A stretch of 64,000 bases of DNA from CAJBLF01 sp964418415 (GCA_964418415.1 CAYQLB010000003.1:1-64000), one strand, 5' to 3'; shown: positions 1-11,518, counted from the first letter of the stretch. The notes: generated from the letters alone by a model not told the origin. A program made the numbers and translations.

Positions 1-23
1 GATCTGTGTATATAAAATCCTCC

Positions 24-75
24 ACCCTAAAGGATACCCCCTCCTTTGAAAAAGGAGGACAGGCTAAGTAGAGAA
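24..75. repeat. Partial copy of multi-hairpin intergenic element
   Basis: This stretch has a CTCCTTT/AAAGGAG hairpin preceded by the word GGATACC, both shared with fuller copies near 5.68 and 13.15 kb. It lies just inside the window edge, so the element may be truncated here or by the window cut. From the window start to the stop codon of the first gene I see no coding frame, only this element and AT-rich spacer. Confidence 0.5.
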
Positions 76-220
76 TTTTCGAAGTTGAGAAAATAGTCGC
101 GCAAAAGGAGACAAAAGTATGTTCTACGAATAGCTCATTATTTTATGAGAAAAGATGTCTTCTATCGGGTAGAGATGATTATGGTATTGTAAGGGAAAAT
201 ACTATATTGTATGTATTTTT

Positions 221-2203
221 TTATTCTTTTGGTTCTTCTTCTCATGATACTCACTTGGTATAATATCTATTGGCAAGGAGATTATTGTAGCTTATGTCTG
301 TATTACCAAGATCATCATATCATTTTCATTGCGGAATATAGGTACTAGAGGAATTATCATTTACATCTCATCACATAAGCGAATGAAGTAAGAGACGGTT
401 TTTTTTATACTGAGGATCATCACCTTTAAAATAGTTATCGAAAGTATTGTCTGAAGTTCCAATTTTTTTGAATCATTGACTTTTAGCATCTGGGGTTTTT
501 AGATATTCAATAAACATAGCTTTTCGGCTTGGATTACTAAGAGAAAGTCATCATAATCTTTCTTGTCAGATTTGTTGAGATAGGGTAAAGAAGTTCGATC
601 AAAAATGGTTATCTATATCTTCTTGTAACTCATTATAATCCTGTTTTGTCCAATCCATCTTGGTTCACATCCATCCAGCGACTTGAGCTTCAAATGCTTT
701 TTCAGCTCAAGAGAATCTTCCATCACGATCCATACCGAAAGTTTTGAGTGTCTCAGTTCTTTGTCTATCTATTAATCCTTTGGTGGCATTAAATGATGCT
801 CATCATGCGATAGGGAGGATAGGGAGTGATTTAGCCATACTCTCAGTAGTAGTAAGTCGTTTTTTCATTTTATCTTCGATAGGTCATGATCAGATGGTAA
901 GAGAAAGTTTGATCATCCGCCACATCAGAAAAATAGTGATCATATACATGATGACTTCTGAAAAAAAATCTTTTGCATAGTTTATATCGGTATCTCCTAT
1001 AAGGCCTGGACTGTTTTTGACCGTGATATTAGTGACGCCAGGTACGGATAAATTAGACTGGCCACTGGTAACACTAACATCAACACCATTGAGATTTTTG
1101 AGTACTCATTGGTTTTTCATGGTATTTTGGATACTAGCGACGATGATGAGCATAAGGGATATTCATGCCACGAAAATTACTGGTTTGAAAACAATAGAGA
1201 GAAGATTTCAGAGATTGAAAAGCTTTCCTATACTTCATCATCATCCACCATCTCATCATTTGAAGAAGTCTTTGAATATTACTGCTAGGACAAAAAACGG
1301 TGCCCCTATGATAAATACCCATAGGAGTCATACTCTCATGATATTTGCTACAAAAAGGAATAGTAGTCCTATGGTAAAAAAGAGTATAAAGAAAAGTCTT
1401 AGTGCAAAGGAGAGTGTGAGTGCATCTCAGGAGTCATTATTTTTTTCTAGATAATGTTGGAAGCCAAAGACGCCCATGCCGAGATAGATGAAAGGACCAC
1501 TGATAGAATTATATGTCGGCATAATGAGATTATTGAGCTCCTGTGTTGTCTGACTTTGATTTATACCTATTGGTTCAATGAATTCCACAATCTTCTGAGA
1601 TTGATCAGTCATATCTGCCTCAAGGTTGTATTTTATTCTTTTCGTTTTAAATTGACTTATACTCTGTGTTATAGTATCCTTAAGTTCCGTATTATTGCTG
1701 ATAAATGATGTAGGAAAAGAACTGATCGCGGCAGTAGCCACGGTAGAGATATCAACCAATGCACCCAAGAGGAACCAGCTAGCTTGGATAAGAATACCCG
1801 CTCATAGCGCACTAAGGATAAGTTTTTTAGCATTCAAACTTTCTTTACCGACAAGACTTTTGATGATAGAGATAAGTATGATTCCAATCAGTGCAAAGTT
1901 TGCAAAATTTTTCATGATATTTCGGATTTTTCGGAGGTAGATATCCAGATGCATAAATGATCCATAGACAAAATCATTGCTCATGAGTTTACCTGCCAGA
2001 ATAGCCAAAACAACCCATCATCGTGAACAGATACCGATAATGGTTCTCATTCATTCTTTGATGCTTTTCATAAGTTCTGAATTGGTATTTGCATCTTGAG
2101 CGAAAACTGGATGAACGAAGAAAATTCAGACGATCAGGAGAAAAGCAACAAGCTTGAGTGTTGTGGGAGTAAATAATGTTTTGATAATCTTCTTAATGGT
2201 CAT
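221..2203 (-). CDS. VirB6/TrbL-like polytopic membrane protein (T4SS channel component)
   Basis: Reading UGA as Gly gives one 660-aa frame from ATG to TAA. It starts with a hydrophobic signal-like segment (about residues 12-35, ending near HPVFAQ). Further membrane helices lie around residues 60-135 and 260-330, and a polar, Gly-rich C-terminal half follows. A stretch near residue 320 is coded largely by consecutive UGA codons. The motif RKIRNIMKNFANFAL is nearly repeated in the upstream neighbour, so the two are paralogues. VirB6/TrbL proteins form the inner-membrane channel of type IV secretion systems; this call rests on topology and length, and on a VirB4 gene elsewhere in the window. It starts 20 bp after the neighbour's stop, so the two are probably cotranscribed. 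The start was chosen for the signal segment. Confidence 0.6.
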
Positions 2204-2223
2204 GGAGTGTATAGGAGTAAAGA

Positions 2224-4716
2224 TTATGATGTAGGGGTATTTGTTTTTTGCACAACATCGTAGCTAATAACTTTTGTAGTTGGATCTTCTTTTTTAGTTA
2301 CTGTATATGTATTGTTATCAGCTATTTTTACTTCATAAGCAGCGGTGCCTGATGCTTTGGCAGCTGTAAAATATGCGTCTATAGCTCCTTGGTTAGTTCA
2401 AGGAGTATCAAATATAGATTTAAGAACATTTATATCCTTCGATGTGCTAGTGATTGCATCCAAATCAGTCTGTTTTTCTTTAGTTACCATTGATTCATAT
2501 CGCTTATCATTTCATGTAATAATTTCTATTCATGTAATTGCTTTATTTTGTTTGTCTGCATCATCTTTCATATCCTTGATGGCGTCGTAATATATTTTTT
2601 CATTGGTAGTAATATTACTTCATATATCGGTAATTCATTGTCCAGTAAATATTTTTTCTGCTTCAGTTTTATCTGTTGCTGTAGGAGTATTTGATAATCA
2701 TCCAAGACCAGCGACTATTGTTTTTGCTGTATCTGGGGTGATAGTTGTTTTTGATGATTCTTTATCTTTGTCTTTATCTTTGTCCTTATCCTTATAGAAC
2801 CAATCGTTGACTAACTCAGAATCAGCTTGTTGCATCGCTTGGAGTTTTTTGGATGGTGCGTCACCAAGTACTTTGGCCATACTCTGGACTCATACATTGC
2901 CGCCAAGTCACGGTACCGGTAAGATCGGCACCGTTTGGAAGACCTTAGATCAGAATGCTTCAATATCTCCTCAGATTTTTTCTCCGAGTTTATTGGACTT
3001 GATAGCAGCGAAGACGATCATCCACAAAAGCGCTATAGCGAAGAAGTTGATCAATAACCAAGAGAATCGATCCATACTTTCTCATCGAGCGAGTTTGCTA
3101 AATTGAAATTGTGCTATTCCTAAGAAATCGAAGGTATCACCTTCACTATTATTGGTACTTTCTATCCTGGAGATATTAAATGATTCATCGAATTTTGTTT
3201 GTACTGTAGGATCAGTAGGACTCAGTCTATTGGTGAGTACACTCATAAAAATAAGTGAGAGACTAAGTGCGGCAACCGTAATTACCGGGGCAAAGACGAT
3301 ACCGACGACCGTTTTGATACTGAGATATCCATCGATCTTTTCACCAAGCTTGAGAAAATTGGAGAATATCGATTTGATGATGATAAACGGCGAAGCAACG
3401 ATGAAGAGCCATAGATAGCCGATCCTTACAATCAATACTACTGCGAGCGCTAGTAAGGGAAAAAAGAGTGCTAGAGCTACTCAGGTTTTGATAAGAAATA
3501 TTCCTGACGTGGCTCATATAGAGCCTATTTCTGTATCACTGAGTTGAGCGAAATTGAGCAATGAAGAATACAGAGTTACAAGCGGACCGACGAATCCTTT
3601 GGATTCTTTGATGATATTCGCAAGCGTAACTCCACTTGTTGCATCAAAAAAAGCCTTTCATGTATTGATATATCCAGAACTATTCCGTACATGAACCATA
3701 TTACCAGTGATGTTGAGTCCTGTCCACGCTCAAGAGTTGTAGGTAAGCATAGATTTCATGATATTATTGTAAGCTGATTCAGCATTAGCACCGCTGGTAT
3801 ACGATCAGGTGTTGGTTATTATAGTGTTTATCGGACTAGCTTTGATATCTGATATGACTTTATCTTCATCTCGAAGGACAAAAAGTTTTCCAAAAAGCAC
3901 ACATACCTCTTTTCATTTAAACCTTGAATCATTTGTTGTTGATATCTTTTCTACATTTCTGAATTTTGGGTCACCACTTTCTCTTCCGATAATATAAGAT
4001 TGTTCTACTCTACAGGGGGATACTTTGAGTTTTTGTTTAGGTTCTCCATAATCTGTCGTATACCAGACTTTAAATCCTTTTCCTCCTGCTGTCGCAATAT
4101 CAAATTTATCCAAATCGAGCTCACTGTTGACCGTAAGTATTCTCGTATTTGCAATATCATTATCTTTGAGAACATTGAGGGGAAGTCCTCCTACTGCGTA
4201 GGTTGCTATCGTAGAAACATCGATAAGTGCTGCCATAAGGAACCAGCTTGCTTGAATCAGTACTCCTGCTATTAGGGTGTTTTTGATGATACCCAGAGGT
4301 GATTTCTCATCTTTGAGCGATCATTGTCAGGAATTGGTCAGAATACTTTTGATGATGGCAAAAAGCACCATAAATCATAGGGCGAAGTTTGCAAAGTTCT
4401 TCATCATATTCCAAAACTTTCGTAGTGGTGCATCCATATGAAATACAGAAGCATAGACCAAAGTATTATCTAGTGCTAGTCCTGCTACAACCAAGAGTGG
4501 TCGGAGAAAAAGATAGACAACTTTGAGAAGCATGTTGAGTATCTGCCAAAAGCTCATAGTATCAAAAGAACTTGTTCCTGTTGTGCTTCCGTTTTGACCT
4601 TGTGCATGTACCGGTTCTCCCACACCCATTTGGCTATTGAGAAAAGCTCAGGAACATCCTACGATGAGGGTTAGTCCTAGGATTCTTTTGATTATTTTGA
4701 ACCAGAAGCGCTTCAT
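2224..4716 (-). CDS. Second VirB6/TrbL-like membrane protein, with Lys-Asp repeat tail
   Basis: With UGA=Gly this is an 830-aa frame, paralogous to the downstream gene (shared RKFWNMMKNFANFAL segment and the following hydrophobic ladder containing QASWFLMAALIDVSTIATYA). The N-terminus is hydrophobic and ends in VGCSG, which could be a lipobox or a plain signal anchor. About six further membrane helices follow, including a long pair around residues 420-500. The C-terminal third is soluble and holds a run of alternating Lys-Asp encoded by a short DNA repeat near 2.76-2.80 kb. The likely role is a channel subunit of the type IV secretion apparatus whose VirB4 ATPase is coded near 52-54 kb. First gene of a two-gene unit. 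Confidence 0.58.
2757..2797 (-). repeat. In-gene microsatellite coding (Lys-Asp)n
   Basis: Six-base units with slight variants (TCTTTA/TCTTTG/TCCTTA on the plus strand) encode alternating Lys and Asp in the tail of the VirB6-like protein. Such a repeat is prone to copy-number change in whole codons, so it can vary without breaking the frame. Confidence 0.8.
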
Positions 4717-4859
4717 AAACGAGAGTAATATGCTAAAGTGATGTTTTTTTTACGTTGTTCTACTATAGAATAAAGTATATCCGCAAACTGTTCAAACATC
4801 AAATAAAGGAGTCCTTTTCTGTCTAGTTACCTTGCAATTTCTGGAAAATTATATATAAC

Positions 4860-5037
4860 ATGTAATCGCTACGCTCCCGTAATGAACTTTGTGTAATGAA
4901 CTCGCTATCGCTCGTGTAATGAACTTCGCGTAATGCACATTACAATTCATTACCACACATTACAATTCATTACCACACATTACAATTCATTACCACTCAT
5001 TACCACCCATTACATCACGAAGTGATACATTACCTTC
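4860..5037. repeat. GTAATG/CATTAC intergenic repeat array
   Basis: Between the divergent VirB6-like and TsaB genes (343 bp) the word GTAATGAA recurs about four times on the left. Its complement TTCATTACC/CATTAC recurs more than six times on the right, including three near-perfect copies of ACATTACAATTCATTACC. The two halves can fold back on each other. The same word appears in spacers near 14.7, 25.95, 26.4, 26.7 and 35.6 kb. I see no gene here; any promoters for the flanking genes must lie at the edges. Confidence 0.75.
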
Positions 5038-5059
5038 TTTTTAGTCTATCAGTCAGTCT

Positions 5060-5662
5060 ATGTTATTCCTCAATATCTCAAGCGATTACATCCATCTGCT
5101 CGATGATCAAAGCGAGCAATTCCTCGAACGTAACGGGATAGAACATACCTTATGACCTACATTGCTTGAATACACCCAGAGCCATCCTGTAGAAACCATT
5201 TTTCTCCTCAATGGCCCAGGCGGTTTTACCAATCTCAGAGTAGGTACGTTGACGCTCAATGCTATGAATACTTTACTTCAGCATGATACCGGGACCTTTA
5301 TCCATATTGCATCGATTACCAAACTTGCTTTATTCGGATTCGCCTATCAGCAATGATGGTTGCCGAGATATGGAATCATCTATATTGGCCAGAAACATAA
5401 TATCCGGAGATATGATTTTCAAGAAAAGACATATGATCAAATTACCCTTGAAAATATATCATATTCTGACGATACCTTTCTGGACTTCACTCATGATCAT
5501 TATTGGGATACCGATGAACAGATGGTTTCCTTTTCGATGAAGAACAATACCTTATTCCTCAATTACCGTGGCGAAAGCTATGAAATCGAACGCAAACATC
5601 TGGGTATCCCTTTGACGATGACGGTCGCTCCAGAATACTTGATTCAGCCGACTATGAATTAA
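5060..5662 (+). CDS. tsaB: tRNA t6A37 synthesis protein TsaB-like
   Basis: 200 aa with UGA=Gly. Residues around 50-65 read NGPGGFTNLRVGTLTLNA, matching the GPGSFTGLRIG signature of TsaB, the inactive ASKHA-fold partner that activates TsaD in making N6-threonylcarbamoyladenosine on tRNA. The N-terminal strand MLFLNISSDYIHLLDD fits the family start. The C-terminal half is divergent, as is usual in TsaB. No TsaD or TsaE is present in this window. The gene starts directly after the GTAATG array. Confidence 0.72.
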
Positions 5663-5674
5663 ACAAATTCCATA

Positions 5675-5818
5675 TCTGTCCTCCTTTTCAAAAGGAGGGG
5701 AGGTGCGGAGCACAGGAGGATTTAGTCGTGCGACACAAAATCTCCTAAGACTTCGCTTAGGACTGTAGCCTCATCCCGGAGTACTCCGGGATACCTCTCC
5801 CTTTTATAAAGGGAGACA
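5675..5818. repeat. Multi-hairpin intergenic element, full copy
   Basis: About 140 bp between tsaB and ruvX hold successive hairpins: CCTCCTTTtcaAAAGGAGG, a GGAGGATT/AAAATCTCC pair, CCCGGAGTACTCCGGG followed by GATACC, and CTCCCTTT/AAAGGGAG. The copy near 13.15 kb keeps the same order of hairpins with different stem bases. That suggests a structured mobile or regulatory element rather than coding DNA. Confidence 0.7.
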
Positions 5819-5854
5819 AAATAAAAAATATTTTATTGTTTCAATTATAAAATT

Positions 5855-6259
5855 ATGCAAACAAACCACCGTAAAACCAAGTGTATATTAGGTATCGATC
5901 GAGGAACTAAATATATTTGACTTGCCTATGCACTTCCCGGCAGTGAAGTTATTTTCCCTATCGGGTATATTCTCAACGATAAGATGATGTACTTCAATAT
6001 AGCGGGCATTATTGAGAAACATAATATTGGAAAAATTATGCTCGGACGGCCAGCGAAGCAGAAGGATATTCAAGAAAAGATAACTACGTTCATGAAGAGT
6101 CTGAATTATATTATCGAAAATAGAGAAATAGAAATCCAACTCGTCGAGGAAGATTATACGACCGTCCAATCCGGTGATGTTGTTTCCAATTTCAAAAAAA
6201 ATGCTGCTACCGATACGGTAAGCGCGATGTTGATTTTGGAAAGAGGATTGAAACAATAA
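5855..6259 (+). CDS. ruvX: Holliday junction resolvase-like RuvX/YqgF
   Basis: 134 aa, the normal family length. The N-terminal motif reads LGIDWGTKYIGLA when CGA is Trp and UGA is Gly, matching the RNase H-fold YqgF signature with the first catalytic Asp. LVEEDYTTVQSG corresponds to the family DERxTT/S region (acidic residue), and ATDTVSAMLIL carries the final conserved Asp. IMLGWPAKQKDIQ uses CGG for Trp. The protein acts in 16S/pre-rRNA maturation or junction cleavage. It is preceded by the multi-hairpin element, with tsaB upstream. Confidence 0.88.
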
Positions 6260-6350
6260 TGATAAATGAGAGATGATAAATGATAAATAAGTACGAAAAT
6301 CTATTATCTATAATCTATAATTTATCATTTCTAATTTCTTTACAATAATT
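6260..6350. repeat. Periodic inverted spacer (GATAAATGAT ... ATTTATCATT)
   Basis: The left half repeats GATAAATGA-type words and the right half repeats TATAATCTATAATTTATCAT, so the two can pair into an imperfect hairpin between the convergent ruvX and DUF58 genes. It may end transcription from both sides. Confidence 0.5.
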
Positions 6351-6363
6351 CAATTTCGCCGCT

Positions 6364-7050
6364 TCATTTCGAAGCGAGATTCTCTTTCAAAAAAAACTTG
6401 CTATAATTCTGCCCCTGTTCTTGATCGATGGGTAATTGAAATAAAAAAAGGATATGCTGTTTTTTGAGGTAATCGACGAGTTTTTTAGCTTCTTCGTCCA
6501 TCGTCAAAAAATCAGAGAAGATAACGATAGCTCTTCTATTTTTTTCACTCATCGCTTTATGTAAGAAGGGGAGTAATGATGACTCGTATATTTTTTTGGT
6601 CTTCTTTACTTTCCCCAACAAGGAGTGTAAATATTCTCTAATTTCTTCGTTACTTCTCGGCATAGTTTTTTCTTTGAGATATGTTGATCAAAACCATCTC
6701 TGCTCAGACCAAAAAAATCTAATACCGATCTGTTCATGTTGACAGTACGAAACGATATCTTCTGTATATGCGAGAACTTGCTCCACATTTGCTATCTTGC
6801 CACCTCTTCGATTATAATTGATATCTAAAAATATATCTAGACTCAGTGATTTTTCCTGCTGGAAAATATTCGTATAGAGTTCCTGATATTTCGCTGATAA
6901 TTTTCGATTGATTTGTGAAGCACTATCTCCAGCAGAATATTTTCTCATATCGACCTTATCGCTTCCGGCTCATTTCATAATATGCTGAAAAACACCAAAT
7001 CGCTTCCCGACTATCGGTTTCGTGAGTTTGATGTTAAACCTCTTTTGCAT
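6364..7050 (-). CDS. DUF58 domain protein
   Basis: 228 aa. Residues 35-60 read MRKYSAGDSASQINWKLSAK, the DUF58 core signature (R-x-Y-x-x-GD...INWKxSA). The Trp at residue 49 is a CGA codon, one of the clearest signs that CGA means Trp here. The segment SLDIFLDINYN after it and AIVIFSDFL near residue 175 resemble the von Willebrand-A-like strands of the family. DUF58 proteins usually pair with MoxR ATPases, but none is visible here. No membrane helix seen. The start is the first ATG of the frame. Confidence 0.75.
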
Positions 7051-7065
7051 ATTTAAAGACTAAAT

Positions 7066-7195
7066 TAATGAAAAAATAAAAGTGAAAAATGAAAAACGAA
7101 AGAAATTTGCTCCTATAGACTATAGTAATGTACAATAGTTCATTTTAGCGATACCATCATTATTCATTATTAATTATTCATTTTTCATTATATTT
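7066..7195. repeat. Periodic inverted spacer between DUF58 and murE
   Basis: The left side carries AATGAAAAAATAAAAGTGAAAAATGAAAAACG-like words (in short form AAAAATGAAAAACG). The right side carries CATTATTCATTATTAATTATTCATTTTTCATTA-like words (in short form ATTCATTTTTCATTA). The middle holds TATAGACTATAGTAATGTAC, nearly identical to a word at about 42.10 kb. The right edge overlaps the murE stop codon, so the gene's last codons come from the repeat. Confidence 0.55.
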
Positions 7196-8487
7196 TTGAG
7201 TATTTCTTCTTTGTCGCTCCGCGGCCTCTTGCCGAAATTCGTCAGTTGCATGGACTCATGACCTTTCCCAGCAAACATAAGAACGTCACCTGGTTGTGCT
7301 AATTCACATGCAAATCTGATTGCTAGTGTTCTTTCTGGGATGATGAAAAAATTTTTTCCCTGATTTTTTTTGATGTTCATCGTCAATTGTTCGAGAATCT
7401 CCAATCTATTTTCGGTATCGGGATCATCGTCGGTGGCTATCAGAATATCACTATATCTATCAGCAATTTCTCCCATAATTGGTCTTTTTGTTTTATCTCT
7501 GCACCCGGGTGCGCCGAAGAGCGTTATCAATCTTCCTGTTCACTTTATCTTGCTGAGATAGTCCAATGTCTTTTCAAGTGCGTCAGGTGAATGAGCAAAG
7601 TCTACAAAAAAATATGATCATTTTGCTTGGATTGGTTCCATCCTTCCGCTAACAGTTTCGAATATTCCTATAGACTGAATAGCTTGTTCTACCGGTACGC
7701 CGATTTGTAGGACGACGCTAAGTGCCGCGAGGATATTATAGACATTGAATTCACCGACCAATTTAGTCGTGACATCATATAGTTTACCCAGATAGCTAAA
7801 AGAAAAAGTGGTTCCTGTAGGAGATATCTTAATATTCTCTGCTTTAAGATTAGATGATGCGACGACACTAAAATTGAGTTTCTTGTCAAATGGCATATCA
7901 TCATATCGTTTTCTGCCTATTTTATCATCAGCATTAAATGCTGCATATTTATTCTGTTTCTTATTTTCTATAACATATCTGAAGAGTTTTTCTTTGGCTT
8001 TGGTATAACGTTCCATAGTACCATGGAAATCTAAGTGATCATGAGTGATATTTGTCAATACCGCAAAATCGAATTCCACTCATTCAAATCTATACTGATT
8101 CAATCCGTGGGATGATGCTTCGAGAACGGCTATCTTACATCACGAATCTTTTGCTGTCGCCAGGATCGATTGTAGATCATACACATCGAGCGATGTCATT
8201 TTTTTCTTATTCGCCAATTCCTGGTTTCCGATTCTGATATTCGCTGTGCTGACCATGACGGTTTTCGCGACATGATCGTTCAATATTTTATGGATCAGAT
8301 TTACCGTAGTCGTTTTTCCATTTGTTCCTGTTACTCCGATGACGAAAAAATTTCTGGACGGATATCCGTAGAGATTATTCGCTATCTGGCCATTTAGTTT
8401 TTTTCGCAATTGATAAATGACACTGTCCTTAAGCAGGAAATAAAGTTTGTCATAGAACGTGATTTTTTTGATAAGCGTCTTGAGCAT
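7174..8487 (-). CDS. murE: UDP-N-acetylmuramyl-tripeptide synthetase MurE
   Basis: 437 aa after UGA readthrough as Gly. Order of motifs: ATP loop GVTGTNGKTTT (about residue 52), ASSHGLNQYRF, ITHDHLDFHGTMERY, then CRDKTKRPIMGEIADRYSD and the substrate-selecting segment TDDDPDTEN. The C-terminus reads KRPWSDKEEI when CGG is Trp, matching the family W-x-D-x-E ending. MurE adds the third amino acid to the peptidoglycan stem. DNPR is the usual meso-diaminopimelate motif, and this protein has DDPD, so the added residue may differ. No other mur genes are adjacent. Confidence 0.9.
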
Positions 8488-8553
8488 TGTATATAGAAGA
8501 ATTCATAAAGCATATATATATGTATACTGATGTAGCATCCAAAAAAAAGTTTT

Positions 8554-10515
8554 TTATATTACATTGTTTTGCTCTTCTTTGGTCTCGGATTTTGCGATAT
8601 ATTCTCATCAGAGAAATGTTTCCGCATCAGAATAATTCAGTTCGTTCGATATTTGGTCTGCCTGATATACGGACTCACCATATGTTTTGCCTTGTTGAAG
8701 CTGTTGTAGGAGTATTTTATAATATATCGTAGATCATGAATCTGGGGTGTTTGGCAAATAGTTTTTTGTCTGTGTAAAGATAAAGAGATTCTTGAGATCT
8801 TTTCATTCCTTAGTTATATCTACCAGTCATCATCCATAACATCCAATCGTGGAAATAAAAAATTTACAATCAGGGTAATCTTTGCTTAATTGGATAAGAA
8901 AGTTTGCAGTCAATGGTTTTTTAAATAGAAGTTGTGTAGGTGATCCATGAGCATAGAAATCGAAAAAAAAGTTCTTTTGAACAGGATAATTGTCTTTTAT
9001 AACTAATTGTATCGCTGTTTCGGGATCTCATGTGATTTGGGGTTCGCTTGCATTTATTTTATATCATGTTTGTAGTTGTTGCTGTAATGCTAGGGATGAT
9101 AACATTGTTGATCATACGGTATTTCAAGGGTCGTTATCTTGAAATATTCTCGTATATTGTATGGTTTCGTTTTTTGGTAAGTCGAAATTTTTGAGTATAT
9201 TATTTTTTTCTTCAGTAGTGTTATTTTTCTTTTGCTTTATCTCTTCGATGATACTTTGCATATTTTCTTGATCTATTCTTTCTATCAAAAAGTCCAATAG
9301 CAAAAATATATGTCATTCGTTATTGCTTATTTTAATCACTTGCTGCGGACCAGGTTCTATTGTTAGATTCGTCTCTTCTTTACCGTTGATGAATGTTAAA
9401 TCTACAGAATAATCATTTTTTTTCACATTGTAGCTTTTGTTGAGATCGAGTATTTGTGAATTGGTATTATACTTAGAACAAGTCTGATATATATTTTCAT
9501 AAAGTGTTTCATTCCTTCTTGATAATCTGTCTTTCTTTTCGGTTTCTTCGCTTTTTATATCAATGTTTGCTATGATATCAGCATATTGTTTTCAATAGTT
9601 CCCTAATGATGAGAGGTGTTTTGTGTCTCATACAATCTGTGATAGTTGTATATAATAAAATATTTCTCCTGATATATCACTCATTTCAAATTTTTTTGTT
9701 TGCTTGTCATCCTTGATCTGTTTTTTTATGAGGGTTTCTATTAACAGTAATGTATTCTTAATGCTACTTTTGAATGTGTCGCTTATTTCTCAATTATGTA
9801 TCGTTTTGTGTGTCATTACACATGTTGTTATAATCCTGATATAATTATCCGCATCATAAATAACTCCAGTATCATCGTCTATGTATTTCTGTATTTCTTG
9901 ATTTAGATTTATGATATGGTCATTGATTTTTGTGTCATATGCTGCTTGGTTTTCTGATGGGTTTAGCTGCATGATTGATAATATTGTGTTGTAGACTCAT
10001 ATATTTTCTCTATCAGGATCTTTCATAACCACTTCTTTTCATCCTTCGCGTATGTTTTGTGTTATGGTGGTCCCTGAAAATACATCTAACCAAGAGATCA
10101 TATTGGTATCCATTATTTCTTCGTATTTCTTGATATCCACCTTTTGAATTGGTGTGTCTAAGGATGTTATATATTCCTGTTCTTGTAACAATACATAAAA
10201 AGTATCGATAAACTTTATTTGATTGTCTTTGCTTGTTAGATCTTTTCCTGCTTCAGATAGCTTATTTACAAGGAATTCTTGCCATTTGTCTAATCATTGT
10301 GTGACTTTTGTCTGATCGTCCATTGATAATGATGTATAAGATAAGATATTCCATTCCAAAATACTAGAAAAATAATTCATGTTTTTATCTTCTGGAGATT
10401 GAAATATCATAATTAGTTCTTGGTTTTCATGCGTCTTATTGTCTTCAATAAGCGTTTTTGATTCTTTAGTTGGAGTTTTTTCGTTTTTTGTATCTTTTTC
10501 GAAAAATTCACTCAT
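8554..10515 (-). CDS. Large hypothetical protein with caspase-like His/Cys motifs
   Basis: 653 aa in one frame. The first 500 residues are mostly charged and helical, with no signal peptide or membrane helix, and I do not recognise them. Near the C-terminus a hydrophobic strand ends in FDFYAHGS (His523). Thirty-six residues later a second strand reads CKFFISTIGCYGGG (Cys559). A strand followed by His-Gly and then a strand followed by Cys-x-Gly-Gly is the layout of clan CD cysteine peptidases (caspases, metacaspases, gingipains). The peptidase call is inference from these two motifs alone. The gene lies between rsmE and murE on the same strand. Confidence 0.5.
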
Positions 10516-10537
10516 ATGTAGATAAAAAATATGAAAA

Positions 10538-11254
10538 TTAAAATATATTATTGTTCTTCAATAGCCATCATCATACTATTGCAGCTGTCTCCATTCTCAA
10601 AACTGTTTCGCCTAATCCGACGATCTGATAGTTGCCGGAAGTGAATTGCTCATAATCTTTTTCAGTAAATCATCATTCTGGACCGATGATTCACACGCTA
10701 TCTTTGTTTGATTTTACAATATTTCCTTGAGGGGGTGTTTGCTCATTTTTGTCGAAAACAAACACTTCTGTATTTTTAAGATATGTTGTAATATCAGTTG
10801 TAAATTGAAGTTCAGGAATTTTTCGTCCTCGTGATTGTTCCACTGCTTCTTTGATAATTTTTTTGAGTCTTTCTACTTTCTTCTCATTCCATTCTTTGAT
10901 GACTGATCTTTCGCTTGGCCAGAATATAATCTTATCGATTCCTATTTCACTTAATTTTTGGACGATGAATTCGGCCTTGTCCCATTTGTTCGGCATTGCG
11001 ACAATCATTCATAGGTGTTTGGAAGGTAATTCGTGAAGCTGTTCAGAGAAAATCGTTCATGTAATCTCTTTATCATTCCATTGATCCATACGGACTTCAT
11101 ATCTTTTAGTGGTTGCCTCATAGATGGGCGACTGTACCCATATGGTATCGCCGATTTTCGCTCTCAACACTTTTCTCACTTGTGACAAAATCTCCGGATG
11201 ATCGATAGTCATCGTAGAGCCTTTTTTCTTGTAGTCAGTCACAAAAAGTTGCAT
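10538..11254 (-). CDS. rsmE: 16S rRNA m3U1498 methyltransferase RsmE
   Basis: 238 aa, typical for the family. The N-terminal PUA-like domain (MQLFVTDY...) is followed by a SPOUT methyltransferase domain with AMPNKWDKAEFIVQKLSEIG, GIIGPEGGFTEKD and the C-terminal knot motif VGLGETVLRMETAA. The last residues include a Gly-Gly coded by two successive UGA codons. It methylates U1498 of 16S rRNA in the assembled small subunit. The stop lies 22 bp before the start of the next gene on the strand, so the two are probably cotranscribed. Confidence 0.9.
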
Positions 11255-11518
11255 ATGATACTATATATACTAAATCTGGTAAATTTTTATCATTTTCTCA
11301 TGCTAATTCAATACGTAATAGTCACAAGCTCGTTTCACTCGCGCCGCATATTGCCACAAGTCCGCCTAGGCGGACGCCACATATCGGAATTGCTACAATC
11401 TGTGTCTATCTGTAGCAATATGTGACAATCTGAGGCGTTTTTTTGTTATTTTTGTAATTGAATTTCACCCGTTTTTCGCTACATACTATAATGACTTTAG
11501 TTTGAGCCCTTATTTTTC
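11255..11518. other. Divergent intergenic region with small dyads
   Basis: 264 bp between divergent rsmE and the phosphatase-like gene. It contains the perfect dyad GTCCGCCTAGGCGGAC (about 11364-11379) and a partly repeated TTGCTACAATCTGTG / GTAGCAATATGTGACAATCTG segment near 11390-11430. TACTATAATG near 11485 could serve as a -10 box for the rightward gene. No ORF or RNA gene recognised. Confidence 0.4.

Noticed and set aside
5888..6256. Antisense 122-codon frame opposite ruvX
   Set aside because: The plus-strand ruvX frame carries all family motifs; the antisense frame is a shadow.
11255..11518. A tRNA or small structured RNA gene in the spacer before the phosphatase-like gene
   Set aside because: Only short dyads are present; no cloverleaf or T-loop consensus can be built.
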